From contig NZ_JANBWE010000002.1 of the NCBI RefSeq assembly GCF_024259515.1, positions 248,001-312,000 on the forward strand: DNA of 64,000 nt, written 5' to 3'. Source of the stretch: Salirhabdus salicampi (GTDB lineage: Bacteria; Bacillota; Bacilli; Bacillales; Alkalibacillaceae). Within the stretch, counting starts at the first letter, position 1. Each line of letters begins with the position of its first letter. A program made the translations under genes and the position numbers. This document shows, in pieces, positions 24,565 through 33,925 of this stretch. Below the pieces are notes generated by a model. The model saw nothing but the letters and a program-made list of their open reading frames with translations, was not told the origin of the DNA and did not search any database.

Positions 24565-25496
24565 ACTCTTTGTTTCATATTTGCCAACATGCGGAGAAAT
24601 GCCCTCTTTTTATAAAAGATTTGTTTTATGTTCGTATTCCTCGGTGCAGAACTATCGTCCCACCAATTTGGTTGGAAATGCTTACCGTTCTTATACCAAT
24701 CCTCATGATATTTGTTTGCATGTTCTATAACCGGGAAGGTGTCATGTATTTCAGGAGAATTGATGTCATATTTCACCATAAATTGTTCGTATTCATTTCT
24801 TGACCCTGTTGGTTCAATGGAATAAGCAAAGTCAGTAATCTGATTGTAGTATTTTGGATGAAACAAAATGAAGGCTAATGTTTTTCCAGTTTCAATACGT
24901 TTCGTTACGTTTGTAAAATCTTTAATAAAAATACCGTAAATTTCTTTCGTCATTGTCGGAAATAGAACTGCATTCAAGTGGACCTTTTCTTGTAAAATAT
25001 AAGGAAGTTGCCAAAACACATGAAACTTAAAGAAAGGCTGTTTTATAATTGGTTCATGGATTAAATTTTGTTCATTTATGATAAGTGCTTTCATTAATCG
25101 ATGTTTATTTTCATACTTCCAAAAGTGAAGCCATTCTTTATACATAAAATTCGATACATGAAGAGCAGGAAGTAAATCAAACAAAGGTTTATTTCGTTCT
25201 ACTGAATACTGATAAATGAGTAACTGTGGATAAGCATCAGAAAAGATGAACCAATTTGCCCGCTCATAAGTCATAAATAAATGACGGCGCATTTTGTCTG
25301 ATAACAATGTTTTATATGTGTCTGTTTCTAAGTCCGTCATGTTCCATCCTGCATTCCTGGAAACCATGCTTGCCAATAAAGACCACTTTATTTCTGGAAA
25401 TTGTTTATAATAAGCTAAATAAGCTTTCGTTCTTGTCACATTTGTTCTATTATTTTCTTCTGTTTTTTGCTTAATTTCTTGTATGAGATCAGACAT
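24546..25496 (-). CDS. yppC: YppC-like DUF2515 protein
   Basis: A 316-residue cytosolic protein. Features include the N-terminal NNRTNVTRTKAYLAYYKQFPEIKWSLLASMVSRNAGWNMTDL and MTYERANWFIFSDAYPQLLIYQYS, which are typical of DUF2515 in Bacillaceae. It has no membrane segment, no known catalytic motif, and is mostly helical. The gene is divergent from recU, matching yppC-recU in B. subtilis. The function is unknown. GGAGATAAATCC RBS before the ATG. Confidence 0.85.
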   Translation of the reverse strand: MSDLIQEIKQKTEENNRTNVTRTKAYLAYYKQFPEIKWSLLASMVSRNAGWNMTDLETDTYKTLLSDKMRRHLFMTYERANWFIFSDAYPQLLIYQYSVERNKPLFDLLPALHVSNFMYKEWLHFWKYENKHRLMKALIINEQNLIHEPIIKQPFFKFHVFWQLPYILQEKVHLNAVLFPTMTKEIYGIFIKDFTNVTKRIETGKTLAFILFHPKYYNQITDFAYSIEPTGSRNEYEQFMVKYDINSPEIHDTFPVIEHANKYHEDWYKNGKHFQPNWWDDSSAPRNTNIKQIFYKKRAFLRMLANMKQRVKKASQ

Positions 25497-25608
25497 AGGA
25501 TTTATCTCCTTTGTAACCGATTCGTGTTCACATAAATTGTACGCGTAATCTTATCTTTTTCCTGAAAAATTTGATATGATACTGTCAATGAAAAGGGGGG
25601 GAAGTTTT

Positions 25609-26199
25609 ATGAATTATCCGAATGGGCATCATAAAAAAAGAAAAATTGCCAATTCCCTGCATAACGGAACATCACAATATGCAAATAGAGGAATGACCCT
25701 CGAAAACGACATTAATGAAACGAACAATTTATATTTAGAAACAAACAAAGCAATTATTCATAAAAAACCGACACCTGTACAAATTGTAAAAGTAGATTAT
25801 CCAAAAAGAAGTGCAGCTGTTATTAAAGAAGCCTACTTTAAACAAGCTTCAACAACTGACTATAATGGTTTATATAAAGGAAAATACATTGATTTTGAAG
25901 CAAAGGAAACAAAAAGCCGTACCTCGATACCGTTAGCGAATATTCACGAACACCAAGTGCAACATATGCGTTCGATTTTAGAACATGGAGGTATTTGTTT
26001 CCTTATTATTAGATATGCACTTCAAAATGAAACGTTCCTTTTGCCTGCAACGTCGTTTTTAAAAGTATGGGAAGAACAATTTCAAGGCGGTCGAAAATCT
26101 ATTTCTATTAATTTTATAAGAGATAACGGATATGTAATCCCATTCCGTTATCCTGCTAGAGTCGATTATTTATCCATTGTTGATAAGCTCTACTTCTAA
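25609..26199 (+). CDS. recU: Holliday junction resolvase RecU
   Basis: Cleaves four-way junctions during recombination and chromosome segregation, working with RuvAB. The 196-residue protein has the flexible basic N-terminus (MNYPNGHHKKRKIA), RGMTLENDINETN, and the nuclease core with DYNGLYKGKYIDFEAKETK, holding the acidic and Lys catalytic residues. It differs from B. subtilis RecU by only small gaps. Start at 25609, with GGGGGGAAG upstream; an ATG 33 bp earlier lacks an RBS. It lies 16 bp before ponA, the classical recU-ponA pair. Confidence 0.95.
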   Translation: MNYPNGHHKKRKIANSLHNGTSQYANRGMTLENDINETNNLYLETNKAIIHKKPTPVQIVKVDYPKRSAAVIKEAYFKQASTTDYNGLYKGKYIDFEAKETKSRTSIPLANIHEHQVQHMRSILEHGGICFLIIRYALQNETFLLPATSFLKVWEEQFQGGRKSISINFIRDNGYVIPFRYPARVDYLSIVDKLYF

Positions 26200-26215
26200 A
26201 TGAGGAGGAATGAAC

Positions 26216-28747
26216 ATGGCTGATAGAAGCCAATCTCGTGTACAAAGAAGAAAACGAAAAAAAGTAGAGAAAAATAAAAAACTACCAAACTTAAATTGGA
26301 AAAAAGTTTTACTCATATTTAGTATCATTAGCGCCCTTCTCTTCACTGGGGTAACGGGCTTATTTTTGTATTATGTACAAGGAGCCCCTTCTTTAAAAGG
26401 AGCAAATATATCTGATCCATTATCAGCTAAAATTTACGATCGAAACGGTGAAATCATTGCAGACTTAGGAGCAGAAAAGAGAACAAAAATTGAGTATAGT
26501 GATATTCCAAAAATTCTCGAGGATGCTGTTATTGCAACAGAGGATGCACGATTTTACGATCATATCGGAATTGATTTTCGCCGCATCGGTGGAGCTGTTT
26601 TAGCAAATATTACAGACGGATTTGGTGCCCAAGGTGCTAGTACGATTACGCAACAAGTTGTGAAAAATGCCTTTTTAAATCGAAAAAAAACGATTGAACG
26701 TAAAGTACAAGAACAATGGTTAGCTATTAAACTGGAACAAAAATATTCAAAGCATGAAATTTTAACTATGTATCTAAATAAAATTTATTACGGAAATTCC
26801 GCTTACGGTGTTGCCAAAGCAGCGGAAATATATTTTGGAAAACAGGATTTAGACGATCTTACCTTGGCAGAAGCAGCGCTACTTGCTGGCTTACCTCAGT
26901 TACCAAGTGCATATGACCCTTTTGACTATCCTGAGAGGGCCGAAAAACGAAAAGATATCGTCCTAGACTTAATGGTTCATCATGAGAAGATTACGCAAGA
27001 AGAGGCAGACGAAGCGAAAGAAATAAACGTAGAAGATTTGTTAGTTGAAGATTATAAAACAAGCGTCCCGTATGAAGACTTTATAGAACGTGTCATATAC
27101 GAAGTACAAGAACGGCTTGGTGAAGAAGTAAATATTTACACAGATGGATTAGAAATTCATACGACTATCGATCCAAATGCTCAACAATATGTAGAAACGT
27201 TGCTTAGTGGTGAAGAAAGTCCAATTGAATACCCTGATGATAAACTTCAAACCGGGGTAACGGTGTTAAATACACAAACAGGGGAAATATTAGCAATTGG
27301 TGGGAATAGAGAAAATAATAAAGGAATTGGTGGAAACTTTAACTACGCCTTTAATCAATCCGGAAGACAGCCTGGGTCAACAATGAAGCCGATTTTAGAC
27401 TACGGTCCAGCGATTGAACATCTGAAGTATTCAACCTATCAACAAATTAAAGATGAAAAGCATGAGTACACAAACGGAACACCAATCCGAAATTGGAATG
27501 ACGAGTATCAAGGCTGGAATACTGCCCGATATCACTTAAAAGAATCATTAAATATACCGGCACTTAAAACATTCCAAGATGTCGGAGCAGAGTTAGCTGG
27601 TCAATTCATGGAAGGTTTAGGTATTCCTATACCAGATAAAGGGCTACATGAATCTGATTCCATTGGTGGTGGTAACGTTCATGTGACACCTTTAGAAATG
27701 GCAGGAGCTTATGCTGCCTTTGGGAACGAAGGGTTATATCACAAACCGTATGCCGTTACGAAAGTTGTCGTCGGTGGCGAAACGATTGATTTTAAACCCG
27801 AACCGACAGTTGCAATGTCCGACTATACCGCATATATGATGACAGATATGTTAAAATCCGTTGTAACGTCTGGTACTGGAACAGCTGCAAATGTTCCTGG
27901 TATACCTGTAGCCGGAAAAACAGGAACTACTAACTATGAAGATAAAACGCCTGATGCCTGGTTTACTGGGTATTCAACGAACTTCACGATCTCAGTTTGG
28001 ACTGGTTATGATGAATATCCGAGTGATATTCCTTATAAAGGACAACAAATTCCAAAGGCGATGTTTAAGCATATTATGACCCACCTTTCTAATGGTGTAG
28101 AAACAACAGATTTTGTAAAGCCGGACTCTGTCGTAAGAGTTGGAGTAGAAAAAGGTAGTAATCCAGCTAAATTACCTAGCGATTATACGCCTGAAAACGA
28201 AATTGTTTATGAATTATTTGTCAAAGGACATGAACCAACAGAAGTATCTGAACAATATGATCGAGTTGATCCTGTCTATGACGTTGAGGTCGAATACGAT
28301 GATAACAAAGAGGTTATTGATGTAAAGTGGAAGCATGATAGCCAAGATGACAATATATCCTTCGACATTCAGGCTGGTGAAAAAGGCCAAGATAGCTCAG
28401 TAAATGCAACGACTGATAAAAAACAAGCAACAATCCGAAACGTTGAACAAGGAAGAACGTATGTTATAAGCTTAATTGCCTTTGATAAACATAACGAAAA
28501 TAGGCGAAGTGAAGCGTACACAGTAGAAGTTGAAATTCCGGAAAAAGATGAAAATCCGTTAGACGACTTCTTTGAGGATGATGAAGAGAGCGAAGAAGAA
28601 GATCAAAATGGAAATCATGATTCAGATGATGAGTCAACCGAAGAGGAGCCTACGAATGAAGATGAAACAGATGAAACCGACGACTCTTCAGATGAAAACG
28701 ATGATTCGGCAGAAAACCCTATAGGGGATATTACCTCCCTTCGATAA
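26216..28747 (+). CDS. ponA: Class A penicillin-binding protein 1 (PonA)
   Basis: Bifunctional peptidoglycan synthase of about 843 residues. A basic cytoplasmic N-terminus and one membrane helix (about 30-52) precede the GT51 glycosyltransferase domain (EDARFYDHIGIDF, GASTITQQVVKN) and the transpeptidase domain with SxxK in PGSTMKPI, SLN in KESLNIPAL and KTGTT. A fibronectin-like domain follows at about 690-770. The last 80 residues are an Asp/Glu/Ser/Asn-rich tail. The second ATG (26216) is chosen as start since GAGGAGG lies 7 nt before it. Operon with recU; partner of GpsB. Confidence 0.96.
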   Translation: MADRSQSRVQRRKRKKVEKNKKLPNLNWKKVLLIFSIISALLFTGVTGLFLYYVQGAPSLKGANISDPLSAKIYDRNGEIIADLGAEKRTKIEYSDIPKILEDAVIATEDARFYDHIGIDFRRIGGAVLANITDGFGAQGASTITQQVVKNAFLNRKKTIERKVQEQWLAIKLEQKYSKHEILTMYLNKIYYGNSAYGVAKAAEIYFGKQDLDDLTLAEAALLAGLPQLPSAYDPFDYPERAEKRKDIVLDLMVHHEKITQEEADEAKEINVEDLLVEDYKTSVPYEDFIERVIYEVQERLGEEVNIYTDGLEIHTTIDPNAQQYVETLLSGEESPIEYPDDKLQTGVTVLNTQTGEILAIGGNRENNKGIGGNFNYAFNQSGRQPGSTMKPILDYGPAIEHLKYSTYQQIKDEKHEYTNGTPIRNWNDEYQGWNTARYHLKESLNIPALKTFQDVGAELAGQFMEGLGIPIPDKGLHESDSIGGGNVHVTPLEMAGAYAAFGNEGLYHKPYAVTKVVVGGETIDFKPEPTVAMSDYTAYMMTDMLKSVVTSGTGTAANVPGIPVAGKTGTTNYEDKTPDAWFTGYSTNFTISVWTGYDEYPSDIPYKGQQIPKAMFKHIMTHLSNGVETTDFVKPDSVVRVGVEKGSNPAKLPSDYTPENEIVYELFVKGHEPTEVSEQYDRVDPVYDVEVEYDDNKEVIDVKWKHDSQDDNISFDIQAGEKGQDSSVNATTDKKQATIRNVEQGRTYVISLIAFDKHNENRRSEAYTVEVEIPEKDENPLDDFFEDDEESEEEDQNGNHDSDDESTEEEPTNEDETDETDDSSDENDDSAENPIGDITSLR

Positions 28748-28750
28748 TGT

Positions 28751-28784
28751 AAAGGATCAATCCATTATGGATTGATCCTTTTTC
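28751..28784. terminator. Terminator after ponA (weaker for ypoC)
   Basis: AAAGGATCAATCCA / TGGATTGATCCTTT with a TTA loop and a T run on the plus strand. Confidence 0.88.
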
Positions 28785-29122
28785 ATAACTTTTGCACGAG
28801 CATAAATTTTTTCAAATTCATCAAACAATGCACGTAACTGTATATAGGATTGATAATGTTTAGGATTTTCCTCAATAAAAGTTAATCGTTCTAACACATT
28901 AACTGGTACGTAATCCATTTCGTCGATAACCTTTTTCGTTATCACGCTGTCTGTAGGGCCTTCGCAATTATTGCAATAATACAATGCCCATTTAAATTGT
29001 TCGATTTGTTGTAACATGACGTCGTAAATGTCGTTCTTTTGTTTGTTTCGGAAATAGTCGGCAAGTTGATCACGAATGTCTTTCCATTCATCAATATAAC
29101 GCTGAACATTTTGAAACATCAT
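28757..29122 (-). CDS. ypoC: YpoC-like helical protein
   Basis: A soluble protein of about 121 residues, mostly helical, with YRNKQKNDIYDVMLQQIEQFKWALYYCNNCE-like text around a Cys-x-x-Cys (CNNC). The match to B. subtilis YpoC is by position after nth, length and the FEWALYYC type core, so moderately sure. Start at 29122: the ATG overlaps the nth stop (ATGA), so translation is coupled. The function is not known. Confidence 0.72.
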   Translation of the reverse strand: MMFQNVQRYIDEWKDIRDQLADYFRNKQKNDIYDVMLQQIEQFKWALYYCNNCEGPTDSVITKKVIDEMDYVPVNVLERLTFIEENPKHYQSYIQLRALFDEFEKIYARAKVMKKDQSIMD

Positions 29123-29778
29123 TGATTCTTTACCTTCTTTTTCATGCGTTTTTGCCCTTCCCGACATAATTCAAGTAAGGGACACGTTTCACATTGTGGG
29201 TTCTGTGCTTTGCAATGGTATCGTCCAAAGAAGATGAGACGATGATGAGTATCTCCCCATTCATCTTCAGGTACCTTTCTCATCAAAGTTTTTTCTACTT
29301 CTAAGACTGAATCTTTCCATCTGCAAATCCCTAGACGTTTTGATACACGCTCCACATGTGTATCAACAGCAATGGCTGGAATTCCGAAAGCAACTGACAA
29401 TACAACATTTGCTGTTTTTCGCCCTACTCCAGGAAGGGCAACTAGCTGTTCATATTCTTTTGGTACACCGGCATCATACTTCTCGATGAGTTGGTGACAT
29501 AGTTTTTGGATATTTTTTGCCTTATTACGATACAAGCCGATAGAGCGTATATCATTTTGTAATTCCTCTAGCGGTACTGCTACATAATCTTCAGGACGCT
29601 TATATTTTTGAAATAGATCTACGGTAACTTTGTTAACAAGAGCGTCTGTACATTGAGCTGATAAAACGACGGCTATTAGTAGTTCAAATGGATTTTCGTG
29701 ACGGAGCTCACATTCTGCCTCTGGAAACATCTCCCCTATAATATCTAATACAGAACGTATTTGTTGTTTATTTAACAC
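29119..29778 (-). CDS. nth: Endonuclease III (DNA glycosylase/AP lyase)
   Basis: Base-excision repair enzyme (219 residues) removing oxidised pyrimidines. The helix-hairpin-helix with the catalytic Lys is LPGVGRKTANVVL, followed by the Asp motif AVDTHVERVSKRLG, and the [4Fe-4S] cluster ligands are in CKAQNPQCETCPLLELC (C-x6-C-x2-C-x5-C). It is the second gene of a dnaD-nth-ypoC cluster, as in B. subtilis. Confidence 0.97.
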   Translation of the reverse strand: MLNKQQIRSVLDIIGEMFPEAECELRHENPFELLIAVVLSAQCTDALVNKVTVDLFQKYKRPEDYVAVPLEELQNDIRSIGLYRNKAKNIQKLCHQLIEKYDAGVPKEYEQLVALPGVGRKTANVVLSVAFGIPAIAVDTHVERVSKRLGICRWKDSVLEVEKTLMRKVPEDEWGDTHHRLIFFGRYHCKAQNPQCETCPLLELCREGQKRMKKKVKNQ

Positions 29779-29790
29779 CTCTAGTTCCTC

Positions 29791-30483
29791 CTATTCTTCT
29801 CCTTCTAACCAATTGTAATAGATCGATGTATCTCGCTTTTTTTCTGTGTCTTTCACCTGTTGTTGTTTGGCACCTGAACGGAACGATTGACTTGCAGCTC
29901 GTGCTTGATCAACTGTCTTAATTCCTTTCTTCTTCCATTCACTTAAAATTCGGTCAATATAACGAAAACTCAGTTTCCCCATTAAGACCGCCTCTCGTAA
30001 AGCTGCCTTTATCATATCGTTTGAAAATTGATCTTGATCAATCCACTGATTTACTGTCTCAATTTCGATTGGCGAAAGGGCCCGTCCGAATTCTTGTTCG
30101 AATAATATAAAGATATTTTCATCTTTTTGGGACAAATCCGTGCTACTTTTATCACTCTCTTCATAGAGCTTTTTCCATAGTGGGTCAAGAGAATACCATT
30201 CATGGATCACGTTCTCCTCTTCATGTTGTTCGATGGAGATGAGTCCTTTTTTCATTAAACTCCGTAACGTTTGAGCAATTTCTTGCTCAGATTTGGTCAT
30301 TAATTCCCCTAACGTTTGTACAGAAGGTAGTTTTATCCCTTCAACTTGTAAGCGGTAAATATGCAACAGTACCATAAAATCTATTTCATTTAACCTTAAT
30401 TGTTTATATGATAAGATCAACTTTTTCGGAATCGTCATTTGGTCTAACAAAAGAGTTTGATAAAAAAATGCGTTATTATTCAA
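29791..30483 (-). CDS. dnaD: DNA replication initiation/primosome protein DnaD
   Basis: Primosome component that helps DnaA-dependent initiation and restart in Firmicutes, together with DnaB and DnaI. The 230-residue protein has the winged-helix DDBH1 domain (about 1-105, with SYKQLRLNEIDFMVLLHIYR) and the DnaD C-terminal DDBH2 domain (FEQEFGRALSPIEIETVNQWIDQDQ), then a basic tail with the YIDRILSEWKKKGI motif. It lies between asnS and nth in the conserved order. RBS TGAGGTG. Confidence 0.94.
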   Translation of the reverse strand: MNNNAFFYQTLLLDQMTIPKKLILSYKQLRLNEIDFMVLLHIYRLQVEGIKLPSVQTLGELMTKSEQEIAQTLRSLMKKGLISIEQHEEENVIHEWYSLDPLWKKLYEESDKSSTDLSQKDENIFILFEQEFGRALSPIEIETVNQWIDQDQFSNDMIKAALREAVLMGKLSFRYIDRILSEWKKKGIKTVDQARAASQSFRSGAKQQQVKDTEKKRDTSIYYNWLEGEE

Positions 30484-30521
30484 TTCAAATTCACCTCAAT
30501 GAACATTATAACATCTTACAT

Positions 30522-30550
30522 AAAAAAACTCCCCGTTGGAGGGAGTTTTC
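30522..30550 (-). terminator. Terminator between asnS and dnaD
   Basis: On the minus strand AAAACTCCC / GGGAGTTTT-like stem with a CAACGG loop and a T7 run, after the asnS stop. Confidence 0.8.
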
Positions 30551-30555
30551 TATAT

Positions 30556-31851
30556 TTATGGATATAGTCGGTTTAATAATCTTGGGAAAGGAATCGTTTC
30601 CCGAACATGCTCTGTTCCAGAAATCCATGCAATTGTACGTTCTAAGCCTAACCCAAAGCCCGAATGTGGTACACTTCCATATTTTCGCAATTCTAAGTAC
30701 CATTCATAAGCTGGTCCTGTTAAATCATGCTCCTCATAACGTTGTTCCATTAGCTCTAAATCATCAATACGCTGGGAACCACCAATGATTTCACCATATC
30801 CTTCTGGAGCGATTAAGTCTGCACACAAAACAACCTCGGGACGTTCAGGATCAGGTTTCATGTAAAATGCTTTTAGCTCTGTTGGGTAGTTCACGATAAA
30901 AACAGGTTTGTCAAAGCTCTCTGCTATTGCTGTTTCATGCGGAGCGCCAAAGTCATCTCCCCATTCAATATCATCGTACCCTTTGTCCTTCAATAATTGG
31001 ACAGCATCATCATACGTAATTCTTGGGAATGGTGCTGTAATACTTTCTAATTTTGATGTATCACGTTCAAGTGTTTCTAATTCAATTTTACAATTGTTTA
31101 AAACCGATTGTACAACAAAGAATACGTATTGTTCCTGAAGTTGTAAGCTATCTTCGTGATCCATAAACGCCATCTCCGGTTCTATCATCCAAAATTCGAT
31201 TAAGTGACGACGGGTTTTGGATTTTTCCGCTCGGAATGTGGGACCGAAAGAAAATACTTTTCCAAATGCCATAGCAGCTGCTTCCATATAAAGCTGTCCA
31301 CTTTGTGATAGGTAAGCATCTTCGTCGAAGTACTTCGTATGGAACAATTCCGTTGTACCCTCCGCAGAGGCACCTGTTAAAATAGGTGGATCAATTTTAA
31401 CAAAGCCTTCTTGATTGAAAAATTCATATGTTGCGCGAATAACTTCGTTACGAACCTTCATAATAGCATGTTGCTTCTTGGAACGTAACCATAAGTGGCG
31501 GTGATCCATTAAAAACTCTGTTCCGTGATTTTTCGGTGTAATTGGATAATCAACCGCTTCTTGAATAAGCTCAATATGATTCACTTGCATTTCATATCCT
31601 AGTGGTGAACGTGTGTCTTCTACAATTGTACCAGTGACATAAAGCGAAGATTCTTGCGTCAGTTTTTTCTTTGCTAAATCAAATACTTCTTCAGAGACGT
31701 CAGCCTTTGCAACGACTCCTTGGATAAATCCTGTTCCATCACGTAATTGCAAAAAGGCAATCTTTCCACTTGAGCGTTTATTCGCAAGCCATGCTCCAAT
31801 TGTCACTTCTTCGTTTAAGTGCTTATGTACTTGGTTGATTGTTGTTTTCAC
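30556..31851 (-). CDS. asnS: Asparaginyl-tRNA synthetase
   Basis: Class II synthetase of 431 residues charging tRNA-Asn. The N-terminal OB anticodon-binding domain ([24 protein letters not shown]) is followed by the catalytic core: motif 2 around [21 protein letters not shown] and motif 3 [13 protein letters not shown], all intact. It lies next to aspB, whose product is an aspartate aminotransferase; the two form a unit in many Bacilli. No T-box leader is visible upstream, as aspB is only 21 bp away. Confidence 0.97.
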   Translation of the reverse strand: MKTTINQVHKHLNEEVTIGAWLANKRSSGKIAFLQLRDGTGFIQGVVAKADVSEEVFDLAKKKLTQESSLYVTGTIVEDTRSPLGYEMQVNHIELIQEAVDYPITPKNHGTEFLMDHRHLWLRSKKQHAIMKVRNEVIRATYEFFNQEGFVKIDPPILTGASAEGTTELFHTKYFDEDAYLSQSGQLYMEAAAMAFGKVFSFGPTFRAEKSKTRRHLIEFWMIEPEMAFMDHEDSLQLQEQYVFFVVQSVLNNCKIELETLERDTSKLESITAPFPRITYDDAVQLLKDKGYDDIEWGDDFGAPHETAIAESFDKPVFIVNYPTELKAFYMKPDPERPEVVLCADLIAPEGYGEIIGGSQRIDDLELMEQRYEEHDLTGPAYEWYLELRKYGSVPHSGFGLGLERTIAWISGTEHVRETIPFPRLLNRLYP

Positions 31852-31872
31852 TGTATTTCCCTCCTGAAAAAC

Positions 31873-33057
31873 TTACATATGATTTTCAACAAAACGTTTT
31901 ATGCGTTTTACTGCTTCTTCTAGTTGTTCTAATGATGTTGCATATGATAATCGAATATTTTGAGGAGATCCAAATCCTGAGCCAGGTACAACGGCCACTT
32001 TTTCTTCTTCCAGCAATGCTTTTACCCAGTCATCAACAGATTGAAATCCATTGTTATCTGCGGCTTCTTTCACGTTTGGAAACAAGTAGAAGGCACCTTG
32101 TGGTTTTACACAGGATACACCGGGTATCTCGGCTAAACGTTTATATAATTCGTTTAAGCGACTTTCAAATGCTTCTTTCATTCTCATCACTTCATCTTCA
32201 GGCGATGTATAAGCTGCAATCGCTGCATATTGCGCTACAGATGTTGGATTCGATGTAGAGTGTGACGCCAAGTTTGTCATCGCCTTAATAATCAAGTTGT
32301 TACCTGCTGCATACCCGATACGCCATCCTGTCATCGAGTGTGACTTGGACACACCGTTAATAATAACTGTCTGCTCTTTAAGCTCGTCAGAAAGTTGAGC
32401 AATGGAAACATGTTGCTTATTTTCGTATACTAACTTTTCATAAATTTCGTCTGAAACGATTAGGATATTATTATGTAGGCAGACTTCTCCTAATTGCTTT
32501 AACTCTTCTTTCGTATATAACATACCTGTTGGGTTACTAGGTGAATTGATAATTACTGCCTTCGTTTTCTTTGTTATAGCTTTTTGTAATTGTTCTGGTG
32601 TAATTTTAAAGGAATTGTCTTCTGTAGCCTGAACTATGACTGGCTTACCACCAGCAAGCTTAATTTGTTCTGGATAGCTTACCCAATATGGTGCAGGAAC
32701 GATTACCTCATCATCTTCGTCTAACAATACTTGAAATAACGTATAAAGAGCATGTTTGGCACCAGTCGTAACAATAATGTTCTCATTTTGATACGTTAAG
32801 TTTTGATCACGATTAAATTTCTTTATAATTGCTTCTTTTAACTCTGGCAACCCACCAGATGGAGTGTACTTTGTTTTCCCTGCTTCCATTGAAGCTTTAG
32901 CAGCTTCAATAATATGTTGTGGTGTGTTGAAGTCAGGCTCTCCTGCGCCAAGACCAACTACATCATATCCTTGTTGTTTCAATTCTTTAGCTTTAGCTGT
33001 AATCGCCAACGTACTAGATGGTGTTAATGATTTTACGCGGTTTGCTAAATCCATCAT
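31873..33057 (-). CDS. aspB: Aspartate aminotransferase AspB
   Basis: PLP enzyme (394 residues) that interconverts aspartate and 2-oxoglutarate with oxaloacetate and glutamate. Class I fold with GLGAGEPDFNTPQHI, the SNPTG-type loop NSPSNPTGM and the PLP lysine in GVSKSHSMTGWRIGYA. The reading begins ATG-ATG; the second ATG (33054) would also fit GGGGGAT. It precedes asnS with a 21-bp gap, so aspartate/asparagine metabolism and tRNA charging are linked in one transcript. Confidence 0.93.
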   Translation of the reverse strand: MMDLANRVKSLTPSSTLAITAKAKELKQQGYDVVGLGAGEPDFNTPQHIIEAAKASMEAGKTKYTPSGGLPELKEAIIKKFNRDQNLTYQNENIIVTTGAKHALYTLFQVLLDEDDEVIVPAPYWVSYPEQIKLAGGKPVIVQATEDNSFKITPEQLQKAITKKTKAVIINSPSNPTGMLYTKEELKQLGEVCLHNNILIVSDEIYEKLVYENKQHVSIAQLSDELKEQTVIINGVSKSHSMTGWRIGYAAGNNLIIKAMTNLASHSTSNPTSVAQYAAIAAYTSPEDEVMRMKEAFESRLNELYKRLAEIPGVSCVKPQGAFYLFPNVKEAADNNGFQSVDDWVKALLEEEKVAVVPGSGFGSPQNIRLSYATSLEQLEEAVKRIKRFVENHM

Positions 33058-33066
33058 GTAATCCCC

Positions 33067-33603
33067 CTATTTCGTTTTCAGCTTAAACTGTTCATATACA
33101 TTTCCGTTTCGAAACGTATAATAGTCAAACGTATACCGTTGATTTTCATCATAATAAATGAGTTCCCACAATAAAACGTCCTCATCTATCCCTAATTGCA
33201 AATCGATCAAAGTACAACTCCGGCACTGGCTTGACCAAATAGCGATAATATCCTCATTGGATAATCCACTATCGGCTGGAACGTATCGGATATCTTCATC
33301 CTCGCTATCTATCGGGACGAAGGCATAACCGAGCTCTCCCTCATTCGTTTCTCCAACAACAATATCAAATGGTTGCGCACCATTAAAACGATCCGTATTC
33401 GTAACAGAAGCCAGAGGAGTCGAATCCAAAGCTCGCTGCTCAGAATGCGAAAATGTAGCCTGCTTCCCTTTTACAGCTGTCAAGTATATCAATGTAACGT
33501 ACCCAACAGCAACGAGGCTTAAAAAGACAACAGCGATAAACCAAAGTCTTTTTCTACTCTGTTTTATAGATCGTGAATATTGCTGTCTCTTCATCTTCAT
33601 CAT
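33067..33603 (-). CDS. ypmB: YpmB (DUF5590) membrane-anchored protein
   Basis: A 178-residue single-pass membrane protein: basic cytosolic start, one helix (about 22-43), then an extracytoplasmic domain with EDIIAIWSSQ, DVLLWELIYYDENQRYTFDYYTF, the YpmB/PepSY-like fold. In B. subtilis this protein (YpmB/TseB) is linked to control of cell elongation. The marked start lies within the ypmA frame; a start two or three codons later is equally possible since no clear RBS is seen. Located ypmA-ypmB-aspB as in B. subtilis. Confidence 0.85.
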   Translation of the reverse strand: MMKMKRQQYSRSIKQSRKRLWFIAVVFLSLVAVGYVTLIYLTAVKGKQATFSHSEQRALDSTPLASVTNTDRFNGAQPFDIVVGETNEGELGYAFVPIDSEDEDIRYVPADSGLSNEDIIAIWSSQCRSCTLIDLQLGIDEDVLLWELIYYDENQRYTFDYYTFRNGNVYEQFKLKTK

Positions 33604-33728
33604 CCAATGCTAACCCAAACATCACTCTGTGATCTTTTAAGGTTCGATTTAAACTATCCACAATTTTGTATAAGTCTTCAGACCTTTCAACACGGGTAGT
33701 AGATAATACTTCGATTTTCGGTTCCATT
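33554..33728 (-). pseudogene. ypmA: YpmA (DUF4264) gene with a +1 frameshift near the start
   Basis: A good ATG with GGGAGG upstream at 33728 reads ATG GAA CCC GAA and then hits a stop after 13 codons. Reading +1 after CCC gives 55 clean codons with the conserved YpmA sequence: KIEVLSTTRVERSEDLYKIV, then DSLNRTLKDHRVMFGLALDD and EETAIFTIYKTE. The whole product would be 57 residues, normal for YpmA. Either an extra base (mutation or assembly error) broke the gene, or the CCC-G site is used for +1 slippage. The ypmB gene starts inside it. Confidence 0.75.
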
Positions 33729-33902
33729 ATGATCCTCCCTTTATGTCATTTTAAGAAAAATTTACACAGTATACAGTGTAACTCATATCACACAATAAGA
33801 ATGTCTCATATATATCACGTAAATTATTATAACAATAAAAACGATACGCAAAGAAGGAAAAACTAAAAAAATCTAACCCATACCAAAATTGTCATTGAAA
33901 AA

Positions 33903-33925
33903 AGGTGCTCACAAGCTTGTGAGCA
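33903..33925 (-). terminator. Terminator after the MBL-like gene
   Basis: Perfect palindrome GTGCTCACAAG / CTTGTGAGCAC; on the minus strand a T6 run follows (complement 33898-33902). Confidence 0.9.

Noticed and set aside
30483-30556. T-box or riboswitch ahead of asnS/aspB or dnaD
   Set aside because: Gaps are short and only a plain terminator hairpin is seen; no T-box AGGGUGGNACCGCG-like bulge.
31839-32258. 139-codon plus-strand ORF
   Set aside because: Antisense to aspB, with no RBS or known family.
33666-33866. 66-codon plus-strand ORF
   Set aside because: Antisense to the ypmA frame; AT-rich, no RBS.
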